Position numbers and translations under genes: made by a program
Shown here: positions 33,566-42,538 of the stretch, in pieces
Position numbering within the stretch: the stretch's first letter is position 1
Layout of the letters: the number at the start of each line of letters is the position of its first letter
Notes under the pieces: model-generated
Seen by the model: the letters and a program-made list of their open reading frames with translations, nothing else
Told to the model about the DNA's origin: nothing
The model's database searches: none
Assembly: GCF_010500955.1 (NCBI RefSeq)
Contig: NZ_QVMJ01000011.1
Location: 1 to 64,000, forward strand
Direction of reading: 5' to 3'
Length of the DNA: 64,000 nucleotides
DNA from: Bacteroides sp. 519
GTDB taxonomy: Bacteria; Bacteroidota; Bacteroidia; Bacteroidales; Bacteroidaceae

Positions 33566-34509
33566 ATAATAATCGTATTATCTTCTTCATCTTTAATGTA
33601 TTCAAACTTATGTTTGTGTTGCAATACACGTAGTGCATGTTCTACTCCGTCTTTTACCCGGAATTTTCCATTGTACGGCCATTGCAGCAAAGCTTTGTTC
33701 TCAACAATGATTTTTACATCGTAGTACAATTCAAGCTTTTCGAACAGAGATGACAGTTTTTCTTTCTCGAAACAGATTAAGCCTTCGCGCCATTTAAAAT
33801 AGTTATGATCGGTAATTGTTCCTCTCACAAGTTTGCCATTTGCCAAAACAACCGTTTCGTTGGGTACTAACCTAACAGGGGTAGTGTTATCCGAAAGTAT
33901 TTCTACACTACCTTCTATCAGGGCTGTTTCAAAAATATCTTTTTTCTGATAAGCTTTTACGTTAAATTCGGTACCCAATACTGAGATATTGTACAAACCT
34001 GTTTCAACAATAAAAGGATGGTCAGTGTCTTTGGCTACTTCAAAGTATCCTTCTCCATCTAATGTAACAACACGCTGCCGACCAACGAATTTATCGGGAA
34101 AAGTCAATGTTGTTTGTGAGTTAACCCATACCTTGGTACCATCGCACAATAATACTTCTGCCCGTTGTCCGGATGGTACATAGATGGTTTGCATCTGGGC
34201 TGATTCTACTTTATCCTTGTTCTCAATAATGAACCATGTAGATAAAATGCCAATCAAAAGTACTGCCGATAGCTTCAATGCTTCTCTTGCAAGGGTATAT
34301 AAGCGTTTCTTCTTTGGCTTTGTTTCTACTTCCGGGGCTGTAGTTGAGGCTTTATTCATATTCCAGGTGTTGAGGTCGTGCAGTTTCCTCAAAGCACGGT
34401 ATTCTTTGGTATGCTCCTCATCCTCCTTTAACCAGAGTAGGAATTGGCGTCTTTCGTTGGCAGTGGCATTGCCTTCAATATAATGTTGTATAATTGTTTG
34501 TATATCCAT
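33559..34509 (-). CDS. FecR-family anti-sigma factor
   Basis: A 316-residue inner-membrane protein: N-terminal cytoplasmic sigma-binding region (1-75), one membrane segment near 80-95 (LSAVLLIGILSTWFII), then a periplasmic FecR domain (GTKVWVNSQTTLTFPDKF, EGYFEVAKDTDHPFIV, VLGTEFNVKAY) and a C-terminal DUF4974 domain. It holds the ECF sigma factor encoded upstream inactive until the STN domain of the SusC-like transporter signals. Order sigma-FecR-susC-susD-sulfatase is the standard layout for host-glycan loci. Confidence 0.94.
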   Translation of the reverse strand: MDIQTIIQHYIEGNATANERRQFLLWLKEDEEHTKEYRALRKLHDLNTWNMNKASTTAPEVETKPKKKRLYTLAREALKLSAVLLIGILSTWFIIENKDKVESAQMQTIYVPSGQRAEVLLCDGTKVWVNSQTTLTFPDKFVGRQRVVTLDGEGYFEVAKDTDHPFIVETGLYNISVLGTEFNVKAYQKKDIFETALIEGSVEILSDNTTPVRLVPNETVVLANGKLVRGTITDHNYFKWREGLICFEKEKLSSLFEKLELYYDVKIIVENKALLQWPYNGKFRVKDGVEHALRVLQHKHKFEYIKDEEDNTIIIR

Positions 34510-34617
34510 AAACGTGCCTTGTTAAAAGGGGCTGTTATATATGTAACGAATGGGTTGAAGAAATCCCTAAATGAATTAAAAAAAAAGTTTTTATTGAGAG
34601 TTAATGAGGGATTAGCT

Positions 34618-35169
34618 TTAATTGAAAAAGAATAGAAAAAAGGGAAGATAATCTTTCAGGTTAGTTCTTAAAGCATTGAGTGATCGGGTGATATGGTATT
34701 CTACCGCTTTGGGAGTAATATTGAATTTGTTGGCAATTTCTTTAACCGGCATTCCCTCGTACCGGCTCAATTCAAATATCTGTCGGGTTTGTTCCGGTAA
34801 CGAATCGAGTGTTTGCCGAATGATCCATTCAATTTCGGTAGAAAACATTTCTTGCGGGTTGCAAGCTTCCAGCGTTGAGATACGTATGGCTAGTTCTTTC
34901 TGATAAATTTCGACCAGCTCTTCTTCTATAGTTTGGCGTAATGACTCCCGTCGCAAATAATCTAATGCTTTATTTTTCAGGGCAGTAAAGAGTAGTGCTT
35001 GTGGGTACTCAATTTCTTTTTCGGACATTAGCTTCCAAAGTTTTACGAACGATTCGGCCACAATGTCTTCTGCTACCATATCATTCTGTACATAAGACTT
35101 TGCAAATATGAAAGCCCTTCTGTAACAAGTATCATATAAGTCTTGGAAATTGCTGATATTCGTGTTCAT
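34618..35169 (-). CDS. ECF RNA polymerase sigma factor (Bacteroidales sigma-70 family)
   Basis: A 183-residue sigma factor with region 2 (DMVAEDIVAESFVKLWKLM) and region 4 (QTRQIFELSRYEGMPVKEIA then FNITPKAVEYHITRSLNAL). It recruits RNA polymerase to the promoter of the linked susC-susD genes when released by FecR. It lies 108 bp upstream of fecR on the same strand. A TAAGTTTG sequence at 35174-35181 sits so close to the ATG that it would give an almost leaderless transcript. Confidence 0.94.
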   Translation of the reverse strand: MNTNISNFQDLYDTCYRRAFIFAKSYVQNDMVAEDIVAESFVKLWKLMSEKEIEYPQALLFTALKNKALDYLRRESLRQTIEEELVEIYQKELAIRISTLEACNPQEMFSTEIEWIIRQTLDSLPEQTRQIFELSRYEGMPVKEIANKFNITPKAVEYHITRSLNALRTNLKDYLPFFLFFFN

Positions 35170-35274
35170 AGATCAAACTTATATAAAATTTGCGAATAAT
35201 GTATCGCTATGAGCATAAAAAAAAGGAAGTGACTCAAAAGCCACTCCCTTTCTATGTTACTATAGTGTTTCTGA

Positions 35275-35718
35275 TTATTCAGCAACCACTTCAAAAGGAA
35301 TTTCAACAGAAACTTCTTTGTGAAGTTTAACAATAGCTTTGTATGAACCAACTTCTTTTACAGAGTCTTTCACTACAATTGTTTTTCTGTCGATTTCGAA
35401 ACCTTTCTTTGAAAGTGCATCAGCAATCTGAATGTTGCTTACCGAACCAAAGATGGTACCAGTAGAGCTAACTTTAGTTGCAATAGTTAAAGTAACGCCT
35501 TCAAGTTTAGCAGCAGCTTCTTCAGCGTCTTTTTTAATTTTCTCTAATTTGTGTGCACGTTGTTTCAGGTCTTCAGCTAACATTTTCTTTGCTGAAGGAG
35601 AAGCAATTACAGCTTTTCCTGTTGGGATGAGATAGTTACGTCCATAACCCGATTTCACGGTTACGATGTCATTCTTATATCCCAGGTTTGTTATGTCTTC
35701 TTTTAATATAATTTCCAT
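35275..35718 (-). CDS. rplI: 50S ribosomal protein L9
   Basis: A 147-residue protein with the L9 N-terminal domain ([34 protein letters not shown]), the long connecting helix and the C-terminal domain. It binds 23S rRNA near the L1 stalk. Last gene of the conserved rpsF-rpsR-rplI operon; 16-bp gap from rpsR. Confidence 0.98.
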   Translation of the reverse strand: MEIILKEDITNLGYKNDIVTVKSGYGRNYLIPTGKAVIASPSAKKMLAEDLKQRAHKLEKIKKDAEEAAAKLEGVTLTIATKVSSTGTIFGSVSNIQIADALSKKGFEIDRKTIVVKDSVKEVGSYKAIVKLHKEVSVEIPFEVVAE

Positions 35719-35734
35719 TATTTGTCCTCCTTAA

Positions 35735-36007
35735 TTATTTCATCATGTCAGTTACATAAGGAAGCAGCGCCAGGTGACGAGCTCTTTTTACAGCTTGCGC
35801 AATTCTACGTTGGAACTTCAATGAAGTACCAGTAATGCGACGAGGAAGAATTTTTCCTTGTTCGTTCAAGAACTTCTTAAGGAATTCAGGATCTTTGTAG
35901 TCAATGTATTTAATACCACTCTTTTTGAAACGGCAGTATTTTTTCTTCTTAACATCTACTGAAGGCGGAGTTAAATATCTGATTTCTGATTGATTTTGTT
36001 GTGCCAT
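35735..36007 (-). CDS. rpsR: 30S ribosomal protein S18
   Basis: Ninety residues with [20 protein letters not shown] and [20 protein letters not shown], the S18 signature. It pairs with S6 in the 30S platform and its gene follows rpsF by 2 bp, which supports translational coupling. Confidence 0.98.
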   Translation of the reverse strand: MAQQNQSEIRYLTPPSVDVKKKKYCRFKKSGIKYIDYKDPEFLKKFLNEQGKILPRRITGTSLKFQRRIAQAVKRARHLALLPYVTDMMK

Positions 36008-36009
36008 GA

Positions 36010-36357
36010 TTAATTTTCCTCCTTTTTAGTTGATTTTAAACCTCTTCTCTTAGCAGCATACTCAGCAGCGTATTTTTCCATCTTGAAAGTCAAGAAACGG
36101 ATAACACGTTCGTCACGACGGAAATTCAATTCCAGTTTTTCAATCACTTGTGGTTCAGCATTGAACTCAATTAATTGATAGAAGCCTGTTGATTTCTTCT
36201 GGATTGGGTAAGCCAGTTTTTTCAATCCCCAGTTCTCTTCATTGATAATCTCAGCACCTTCGTTTTGAAGTATGCCTTTGAATTTTTCTACCGCTTCCTT
36301 CATCTGTGCATCAGACAAAACGGGAGTCAAAATGAAAACGGTTTCGTATTGATTCAT
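36010..36357 (-). CDS. rpsF: 30S ribosomal protein S6
   Basis: A 115-residue protein starting [19 protein letters not shown], with the S6 fold and the typical [17 protein letters not shown] segment. It binds S18. First gene of rpsF-rpsR-rplI, with a -7 box 43 bp upstream of its start. Confidence 0.98.
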   Translation of the reverse strand: MNQYETVFILTPVLSDAQMKEAVEKFKGILQNEGAEIINEENWGLKKLAYPIQKKSTGFYQLIEFNAEPQVIEKLELNFRRDERVIRFLTFKMEKYAAEYAAKRRGLKSTKKEEN

Positions 36358-36399
36358 ACTTTAATAATTAATTAAAAATGTTTTTTATAAATGCGAGCG

Positions 36400-36407
36400 C
36401 AAAGGTA
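36400..36407 (-). promoter_or_regulatory. -7 box of rpsF-rpsR-rplI
   Basis: Minus strand TACCTTTG fits the TAnnTTTG consensus, giving a leader of about 35 nt. Confidence 0.55.
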
Positions 36408-36419
36408 AGACAATAAATT

Positions 36420-36560
36420 GAGAATTGAAAATTGAGAATTGAAAATTAATGCTTGACACATAGTGAAATGCAACAATATAACAGATTTTATTGTATAAGA
36501 TTGTATAGAGATGTTCATTAAAAGTAATTTTTCAATTTTCAATTCTCCATTTTCAATTTA
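36420..36560. repeat. inverted repeat of GAGAATT/GAAAATT words with long loop
   Basis: The left arm at about 36420-36447 has four 7-mers alternating GAGAATT and GAAAATT, and the right arm at about 36530-36560 has the complement (TTCAATTTTCAATTCTCC). The loop of some 80 bp contains ATGCTTGACACATAGTG. It lies between divergent rpsF and marR promoters. Confidence 0.85.
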
Positions 36561-36565
36561 AAAAC

Positions 36566-36573
36566 TATCTTTG
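36566..36573 (+). promoter_or_regulatory. -7 box of the marR-type gene
   Basis: TATCTTTG fits TAnnTTTG, 26 bp upstream of the ATG. Confidence 0.6.
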
Positions 36574-36578
36574 TATAG

Positions 36579-36590
36579 TTGTTTAAACAA
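36579..36590. promoter_or_regulatory. TTGTTTAAACAA palindrome at the marR transcription start
   Basis: A perfect 12-bp palindrome directly after the -7 box and 8 bp before the ATG, the typical site of autorepression by a MarR dimer. Confidence 0.6.
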
Positions 36591-36597
36591 TAATTTA

Positions 36598-37043
36598 TGA
36601 TAGAACATTTTAATTTTGATATACAGCTTATATTCGCGATATTAAATGGTAAAGTTTCAGCTGCAATTAATCGCAAACTTTATCGGAACTTTCGTCAGAA
36701 TGGGGTAGAAATTAGTCCAGAACAATGGACAGTGTTGCTATATTTATGGAAACAAGATGGGGTAACCCAACAAGAGTTGTGTAATGCAACCTTTAAAGAT
36801 AAACCCAGCATGACCCGCCTCATCGATAACATGGAGCGGCAACATCTGGTGGTTCGTATTTCTGATAAGGCCGACCGGCGCACAAATTTAATTCATCTCA
36901 CAAAAACAGGTAAAGAGCTGGAAGAGAAGGCATATATCATTGCCGGACAAACTCTGAAAGAAGCACTTGATGGTGTTACTTTAGAAGAACTCAGTGTAAG
37001 CCAGGAAGTGTTGCGGAAGATATTTACTAATATGAAAGAGTAG
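36598..37043 (+). CDS. MarR-family transcriptional regulator
   Basis: A 148-residue protein with the winged helix-turn-helix core (SPEQWTVLLYLWKQDGVTQQ, FKDKPSMTRLIDNMERQHLV and the wing residues DRRTN). MarR proteins are dimeric repressors that often respond to phenolic ligands; the ligand here is unknown. A palindrome overlaps its own promoter. The stop codon TAG belongs to the adjoining GAGTAGT word repeat. Confidence 0.92.
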
Positions 37044-37129
37044 TGAGTTTTGAGTTTCGAGTGATGAGTTTTGGGTTTCATGCGGCGTTACTAACTCAAA
37101 ACTCATCACCTAAAACTCAAAACTTATAC
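37040..37129. repeat. inverted repeat of GAGTTTT-type words with CATGCGG core
   Basis: The left arm at about 37040-37077 has words GAGTTTT/GAGTTTC/GAGTGAT and the right arm at about 37092-37129 the complement. The loop has CATGCGG at 37079-37085, the same core as at 5544-5550. It starts in the marR stop codon. Confidence 0.9.
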
Positions 37130-37225
37130 TGATTAATGTTTTTTTTGCAAAAATAATTTCTCCCGTTAAATAATTATGCCTTAATTTGTGGCTACGAATA
37201 TAATAATCTAATAAATATACACACC

Positions 37226-37402
37226 ATGAAAGTTTTATTGAAGAATTTAGGACTACTTTTAATCTTAGCAGGAGCAGTGATACTACTTGTTTGTGCTTAC
37301 ACAGGAAACGTTAATAACAATAATGTATTGGTAACTTCGGCTGCTCTACTTATTGTTGGGCTTGTTACTTATATCGTTATTAACAAACGGATTACAGATT
37401 AA
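37226..37402 (+). CDS. 58-residue membrane protein
   Basis: Translates as MKVLLKNLGLLLILAGAVIL and continues through a second hydrophobic segment (TSAALLIVGLVTYIVI) to KRITD and TAA. Two transmembrane helices joined by a short polar loop (GNVNNNN) are predicted by eye. The coding strand choice is supported by the strong palindromic terminator 20 bp after the stop. Small two-helix proteins of this kind are common in Bacteroidales and have no assigned function. Confidence 0.75.
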   Translation: MKVLLKNLGLLLILAGAVILLVCAYTGNVNNNNVLVTSAALLIVGLVTYIVINKRITD

Positions 37403-37422
37403 AATTCTCCGATAAAAGAAAT

Positions 37423-37456
37423 AAAAAATCCCCGTGGCATGCCACGGGGATTTTTT
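37423..37456. terminator. 34-bp perfect palindrome, bidirectional intrinsic terminator
   Basis: A6 - ATCCCC-type stem - T6, perfectly self-complementary with stem TCCCCGTGGC and no loop bases beyond the central ATGC turn. It lies between the small membrane protein gene and the convergent response regulator gene and overlaps the latter's stop codon (37455-37457). Confidence 0.92.
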
Positions 37457-38156
37457 ATGCTTCATTCTCAGGGGTAATCAGTTTATATCCTTTTCCATGG
37501 ATATTAATGATTTCGATAGAAGGATCTGCTTTGAGGTGTTTACGTAATTTAGTGATATAAACATCCATACTACGTGCATTGAAATAGTTATCATCAATCC
37601 AGATAGTTTTCAAAGCAAAGTCGCGCTGAAGAATTTCGTTTGCATGTGCACAAAGCAATGACAGCAATTCCGATTCTTTTGTAGTTAGTTTGGTTTGTTC
37701 GTTTTCAATAGACAGGATTTGTTTCTGTGTATCGAAAGTAAACTTACCAATTCTGTAGATACTGCTTTCTTTGTTTTTCTTTCCGCGCACACGTCTCAAA
37801 ATTGCTTCAATTCTGAAAGTTAGCTCTTCCATGCTGAACGGTTTAGTGATATAATCGTCGGCACCAATTTTGAAACCTTCCAGAATATCATCTTTCAATG
37901 TTTTTGCAGTAAGGAAAATAATGGGGATTTCGGCATTGATAGCACGAACTTCCTGCGCCAATGTAAATCCGTCTTTTTTAGGCATCATTACATCGAATAC
38001 ACACAAATCATATTTATTCTTCAGAAAAGCCTTGTATCCGGCTTCTCCATCAGGGAATAATTCGGCCGAATATCCCTTAGCCTGTAAATATTCTCTTAAA
38101 AGCATGCCAAGATTTTCATCGTCTTCGCATAACAAAATACGCAATTTCTCTTCCAT
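37455..38156 (-). CDS. rprY: OmpR-type response regulator, RprY-like
   Basis: A 233-residue regulator with a receiver domain (acidic pocket E11/D12/D13, phospho-acceptor D55 in CVFDVMMPKKDG, conserved lysine in ITKPFS) and a C-terminal winged-helix DNA-binding domain. The sequence is very like Bacteroides RprY, which controls stress and intermediary-metabolism genes. It is encoded 4 bp after the sensor kinase gene, so the two are translated together. Target sites are not evident in the window. Confidence 0.85.
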   Translation of the reverse strand: MEEKLRILLCEDDENLGMLLREYLQAKGYSAELFPDGEAGYKAFLKNKYDLCVFDVMMPKKDGFTLAQEVRAINAEIPIIFLTAKTLKDDILEGFKIGADDYITKPFSMEELTFRIEAILRRVRGKKNKESSIYRIGKFTFDTQKQILSIENEQTKLTTKESELLSLLCAHANEILQRDFALKTIWIDDNYFNARSMDVYITKLRKHLKADPSIEIINIHGKGYKLITPENEA

Positions 38157-38160
38157 ATTG

Positions 38161-39708
38161 TTAATGTTTTAATAAAGGTAATGCAATAATAAATTTAGTT
38201 CCCACGTTCACATCACTCTCAACGCGAATGGTTCCTTTCAGGTCTTGTATGATCTTTTTCACATAAGCCAATCCTAAACCAAATCCTTTAACGTCGTGCC
38301 TGTTGCCGGTATGTACCCGATAAAACTTATCGAATATCTTTTTCAGGTTTTCTTTCTTAATACCTATACCGTTATCCTGAATGGATATCAACAGTTTACC
38401 CGATTCGTTCCATGTCCTGACTTTCAACACCAGTTCATCATCGGGTTTCTTGTATTTTACCGCATTGTCCATGAGGTTGAATATAACGTTCGTGAAATGC
38501 ATTTCATCTACAAATATGAACGGATTTTCAGCTTCAAGGTCTGAGGTAATTTTGCCATTATAACTTTCAACCTTCAGTGTAAATGTGTTAATTACTCCTG
38601 CTATCAGTTCGTTGGCATCAATTTCTTTCATTTTCATTGTTGCCTTTTGCTTGTCGAACATAGACATTTGAAGCACTTTTTCTACCTGGAACCGTAAACG
38701 TTTGGTTTCATCGTTTATCACTCCCGATATATGCTGGAACATCTGTGGCGATTTTCCCACAGCCGGGTCTTTAAGCATTTGGGCAGCCAACGAGATGGTT
38801 GATATAGGCGTTTTAAACTCGTGAGTCATGTTGTTGACAAAGTCGTTCTTCATTTCCGTTAGTTTCTTTTGGCGGAACACTATATATATAGTGAATATGA
38901 ATGTTATCAATAACACGAATGTAAACACCATAGAAGGTATCATAAAGCTCACCGTATTGAAGATGTAATCTCTTCTTTCGGGGAAATGTACCTTCACCAT
39001 ACTCATTTTAGATGGCGGATCGTTGGGGAAAAGAACTTGAGAATATGACATCTCAGATCCTTTTGCTTCGTAATCCGAACATTTGTAAACTTCGCGCCCC
39101 AGATTATCTATAACCGAAAAATGGTATGTTAAAGCTACATTGTTATTAATAAATTCTGCTCGCAGATATCCATCCAGATTTTTAAAGTTTACCCTTTCGT
39201 TCAAGGGTCTATCACTTGCCCGGTATAGCATATCTCTAACCACTTCATCGAGTAATGCTCTTTGATACATATACCGTTTCTTTACTGCTTCTGCCAAAGA
39301 ACGCGCTGTTTCGGGTATCGTTGCTCGTCCATGTTGTTGCGATATCATTGCTTTGGGAGCTGTCGACGGACGTTTGGTTATTGTTTTAAGTTCGAATGCT
39401 GATATAGAAACATCAGGAGTGGTTATTGTATAACCTTGCGATTGCTGTTGGATGATGTTATTTGTTTGTGATTCAGAAGGATCAACTCTTCTTAGTTCAT
39501 TTTGCATCACATCATTATCAAGCCATCTTTTTGTTTCAGCAAGTTCTACTGTTCGCGAAACTTGGTGTAAACTTCTCTTTACCGCATCATCAAATTCTGC
39601 ATTGCGCATCTTCACCATTTCCTCTATATAGCTTACCTGCAAGTAGAGTAATCCTAAGAATGCGAAACCCATTACAACACCTAAAATCCAAATTGTCGAC
39701 TTCTTCAT
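38161..39708 (-). CDS. rprX: Sensor histidine kinase, RprX-like
   Basis: A 515-residue kinase with two membrane helices (about 6-24 and 252-278) enclosing a 225-residue periplasmic sensor region of unusual sequence, then a HisKA dimerisation helix with H296 in MTHEFKTPIS and a HATPase domain (N-box IFNLMDNAVKYKK, DNGIGIKKENL, GFGLGLAYVKKI). It autophosphorylates and passes phosphate to the linked RprY-like regulator. The ligand is unknown. Confidence 0.85.
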   Translation of the reverse strand: MKKSTIWILGVVMGFAFLGLLYLQVSYIEEMVKMRNAEFDDAVKRSLHQVSRTVELAETKRWLDNDVMQNELRRVDPSESQTNNIIQQQSQGYTITTPDVSISAFELKTITKRPSTAPKAMISQQHGRATIPETARSLAEAVKKRYMYQRALLDEVVRDMLYRASDRPLNERVNFKNLDGYLRAEFINNNVALTYHFSVIDNLGREVYKCSDYEAKGSEMSYSQVLFPNDPPSKMSMVKVHFPERRDYIFNTVSFMIPSMVFTFVLLITFIFTIYIVFRQKKLTEMKNDFVNNMTHEFKTPISTISLAAQMLKDPAVGKSPQMFQHISGVINDETKRLRFQVEKVLQMSMFDKQKATMKMKEIDANELIAGVINTFTLKVESYNGKITSDLEAENPFIFVDEMHFTNVIFNLMDNAVKYKKPDDELVLKVRTWNESGKLLISIQDNGIGIKKENLKKIFDKFYRVHTGNRHDVKGFGLGLAYVKKIIQDLKGTIRVESDVNVGTKFIIALPLLKH

Positions 39709-39888
39709 ACCAACAAAATTAACACTCCCTAATTAACACTCCTAACGTTTTAACCTGATTTAACGGCAGGTTTCTTTTAATTAACCGAAAAATGTTTTTT
39801 AGTTTGTATTATGATAATTAAAACAAAATACACCCCACATTGTTTGCAAATTTAATAAAAAATTAAAGTATTCATTAACAATATGGAA

Positions 39889-40018
39889 TAGAATTAAGAA
39901 TAAAGGAGTAAGTAGTAAGAATCTATGCAGCACTGCATTCTTACCTACTTACTCCTTAATTCTTAATTCTATTTCAGGAGCAAAGCACTGCTTTCTTACT
40001 CCTTACTCCTTAATTCTA
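39889..40018. repeat. double inverted-repeat unit of AGAATTA/AGTAAGT words with core TCTATGCAGCA
   Basis: The left arm 39889-39922 and the right arm 39937-39971 are complements, with loop TCTATGCAGCACTGCATT containing the reverse complement of the AATGCTGYATAGA core. A second right-arm-like segment (TTACTCCTTACTCCTTAATTC) follows at about 39995-40018 after a GCACTGC-containing spacer. The repeat supplies the TAG stop of the EF-G2-like gene. Confidence 0.85.
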
Positions 40019-42172
40019 TTCTTCTGCTTGTTTCGCTTCGAATTCTTTTATCAGTTTATCTTGTACATCCGATGGAACAAGTTCGTAGCTAGAGAATTTC
40101 ATAATAAACGAAGCACGACCACCTGTTAGTGAACTTAATGCGGTAGAGTAGGACGACATTTCTTTCAAAGGCACTTTTGCCGAAAGTTTTTCGAATCCTT
40201 TTTCGCTGCTCATACCCATAATCATGGCTCTGCGGCCTTGTAGATCGCCCATTACGTCGCCCATTCTATCCGATGGAACAAATACTTCAACATCGTAAAT
40301 TGGTTCCAGAATTTTTGGTCCGGCGTTTTTAAATGCTTCGCTAAACGCATTACGACCGGCAAGCATGAACGAGATTTCATTAGAATCTACCGGGTGCATT
40401 TTACCATCGTACACAATTACACGAACGTCGCGTGCATACGATCCGGTAAGTGGTCCTTGTTCTATGCGAGACATAATACCTTTCAAAATAGCTGGCAAGA
40501 AACGGGTATCAATTGATCCACCCACAATACTGTTAACGAACACTAATTTGCCACCCCATTCCAATGGAATTTCTTCTTGTCCCTTAACGTTAATTTTAAA
40601 TTCCTGTCCGTTAAATTTATAAGTATCGGGTATTGGCATACCTTCTTTATAAGGTTCAACGATAAGATGAACTTCACCAAACTGTCCGGCACCACCCGAT
40701 TGTTTTTTATGACGATAGTCTGCACGCGAAGCTTTGGTAATTGTTTCGCGATAAGGAATTTTAGGCTCTTCGTAAGTAACCTGAAGTTTTTCGTTTGTTT
40801 CCAAACGCCACTTCAGTGTACGCAGATGGAACTCTCCTTGTCCGTGAACAATGGTTTGTTTCAGTTCTTTCGATTGTTCGATTACCCATGTTGGATCTTC
40901 TTCGTGCATGCGGTTAAGAATGGACATCATTTTCTCAACATCGGCTTCGTTAACCGGTTTTATTGCACGCGAATATTTAGAGTTAGGATATTTAATAAAG
41001 TCGAACGTATAGTTGCAGTCTTTGCTATCGAGTGTATTTCCTGTTTTAACATCTTTCAGTTTTACGGCTGCACCGATATCACCGGCTACCAGTTCTTCAA
41101 TTTTTGTGCGGTTGGAGCCTGCAACAACATAAAGTTGGGCAATGCGTTCTTTCGAACCTCTGTCGGCATTAACCAAATCATCGCCTTCTTTTACTTTACC
41201 GCTCATTACTTTAAAGTACGAAACTTCACCAATATGAGGTTCAACACTTGTTTTAAAGAAATAAAGCGATGTGGGTTTGCTGGCATCGGGTGCAATTTCT
41301 TGTCCGTCGGTATTGATAACTTTTGGCATATCATCAACAAACGGCACCACATTTCCAAGGAACTCCATTAGGCGGCGAACACCCATATCTTTTCCTGCAC
41401 AAACACAGAATACCGGGAACATGCCACGCGAGATAAGCCCTTTGCGGATTCCTTCGCGCATTTCGTCTTCGCTTAACGAATCTTGTTCGAAGAATTTTTC
41501 CATGAGTGCTTCATCATTCTCGGCAGCAGCTTCAACCAATACTTTGTGCATTTCTGTTGCTCTATCCATTTCTTCCGCAGGGATGTCTTCGATGGTTGGT
41601 GTACCCCCTTCGGCTTTCCACGAATATTTTTTCATCAGTAAAACGTCAATAACCGCATTGAAATCCGCTCCCGGATTAATTGGATACTGAACGGGAACAA
41701 CCTTCGAACCGTATGCTTCTTTAAGTTGCTCTAATATATTATCGTAATCACATTTGTCTGAATCAAGTTGGTTAACCAGGAAGATAACCGGTTTACCGAA
41801 TTTTTCGGTGTAGCGGAAATGATTTTGCGTTCCCACTTCCACGCCATATTGGCCATTTAATAGAATAACCGCTGTATCGGTTACATTCAGGGCGGTTACT
41901 GCACCACCTATAAAGTCGTCCGAACCAGGACAGTCTATAATATTTAATTTTTTATTGTTCCATTCTACATTTAATACTGTAGAAAAAACGGAGTAACCAT
42001 ACTCTTGCTCAACCGGGAAATAATCGCTAACTGTATTTTTAGCTGCGATAGTTCCGCGACGTTTTATAACTCCACTCTCGAAAAGCATTGCTTCCACGAG
42101 AGTGGTTTTCCCAGAGCCAGAACTTCCCAATAAGGCGATGTTCTTAATTTCGTTAGTTTGATATACTTTCAT
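40016..42172 (-). CDS. Elongation factor G paralogue, EF-G2-like
   Basis: A 718-residue EF-G homologue with all five domains, but the GTPase centre is altered: G1 is GSSGSGKT (16-23), the G2 region ends EYGYSV instead of the ERGITI type, G3 is DCPGSDDF (80-87) instead of DTPGHVDF so the catalytic histidine is replaced by S84, and G4 is NQLD (134-137) in place of NKxD. This matches the EF-G2 group reported in Bacteroides thetaiotaomicron, which supports translation without GTP hydrolysis during carbon starvation. It is a single gene with a 5 x 22-bp repeat array upstream. Confidence 0.9.
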   Translation of the reverse strand: MKVYQTNEIKNIALLGSSGSGKTTLVEAMLFESGVIKRRGTIAAKNTVSDYFPVEQEYGYSVFSTVLNVEWNNKKLNIIDCPGSDDFIGGAVTALNVTDTAVILLNGQYGVEVGTQNHFRYTEKFGKPVIFLVNQLDSDKCDYDNILEQLKEAYGSKVVPVQYPINPGADFNAVIDVLLMKKYSWKAEGGTPTIEDIPAEEMDRATEMHKVLVEAAAENDEALMEKFFEQDSLSEDEMREGIRKGLISRGMFPVFCVCAGKDMGVRRLMEFLGNVVPFVDDMPKVINTDGQEIAPDASKPTSLYFFKTSVEPHIGEVSYFKVMSGKVKEGDDLVNADRGSKERIAQLYVVAGSNRTKIEELVAGDIGAAVKLKDVKTGNTLDSKDCNYTFDFIKYPNSKYSRAIKPVNEADVEKMMSILNRMHEEDPTWVIEQSKELKQTIVHGQGEFHLRTLKWRLETNEKLQVTYEEPKIPYRETITKASRADYRHKKQSGGAGQFGEVHLIVEPYKEGMPIPDTYKFNGQEFKINVKGQEEIPLEWGGKLVFVNSIVGGSIDTRFLPAILKGIMSRIEQGPLTGSYARDVRVIVYDGKMHPVDSNEISFMLAGRNAFSEAFKNAGPKILEPIYDVEVFVPSDRMGDVMGDLQGRRAMIMGMSSEKGFEKLSAKVPLKEMSSYSTALSSLTGGRASFIMKFSSYELVPSDVQDKLIKEFEAKQAEE

Positions 42173-42335
42173 GATTAAAGATTTAATAAATGAAAATCAG
42201 TATGAGTTTCATACCCCTTAATTAATGTGAGGCGCAAATTATGAATTTATTAAAACAAAAGCAATTAATGTGTGCGTGTTACTAAACAATGTTTTTCAGC
42301 ATAGTATTTTAGAATCGATGTTATCTGTACTTTTG

Positions 42336-42438
42336 TCCCGGTAGGATGAGGCTTTTGTCCCGGTATGATAAAGGCTTCATCCCGGTAGGAGAAACGGTTT
42401 CTCCCGGTAGGATGAAGCCCTTATCCCGGTAGGATGAT
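42336..42438. repeat. array of five TCCCGGTAGGATGA units at exact 22-bp period
   Basis: The CCCGG of successive units begins at 42337, 42359, 42381, 42403 and 42425. Two units have single or few changes (second CCCGGTATGATAA, third GGAGAA). The 8-10 bp between units is itself dyad-like, for example GGAGAAAC-G-GTTTCTCC between units three and four. It lies between the SusD-like stop (42539) and the EF-G2-like start. Confidence 0.97.
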
Positions 42439-42538
42439 TTATAGATTTATGAGATGTTTTTGATTTAAAGTTAGATTTTCTGTGGAGTAACCAGGTGCGG
42501 CAAATTCGTCGCCGCACCCAGTTGAATGGTTATCCTGA

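Noticed and set aside
37423..37456. Transposon end or recombination site
   Set aside because: A GC stem flanked by A6 and T6 between convergent genes is explained by an intrinsic bidirectional terminator.
40577..41371. 264-codon plus-strand open frame inside the EF-G2-like gene
   Set aside because: It is antisense to a conserved gene and rich in Phe/Cys/Asn as expected for the reverse frame; no promoter or family match.
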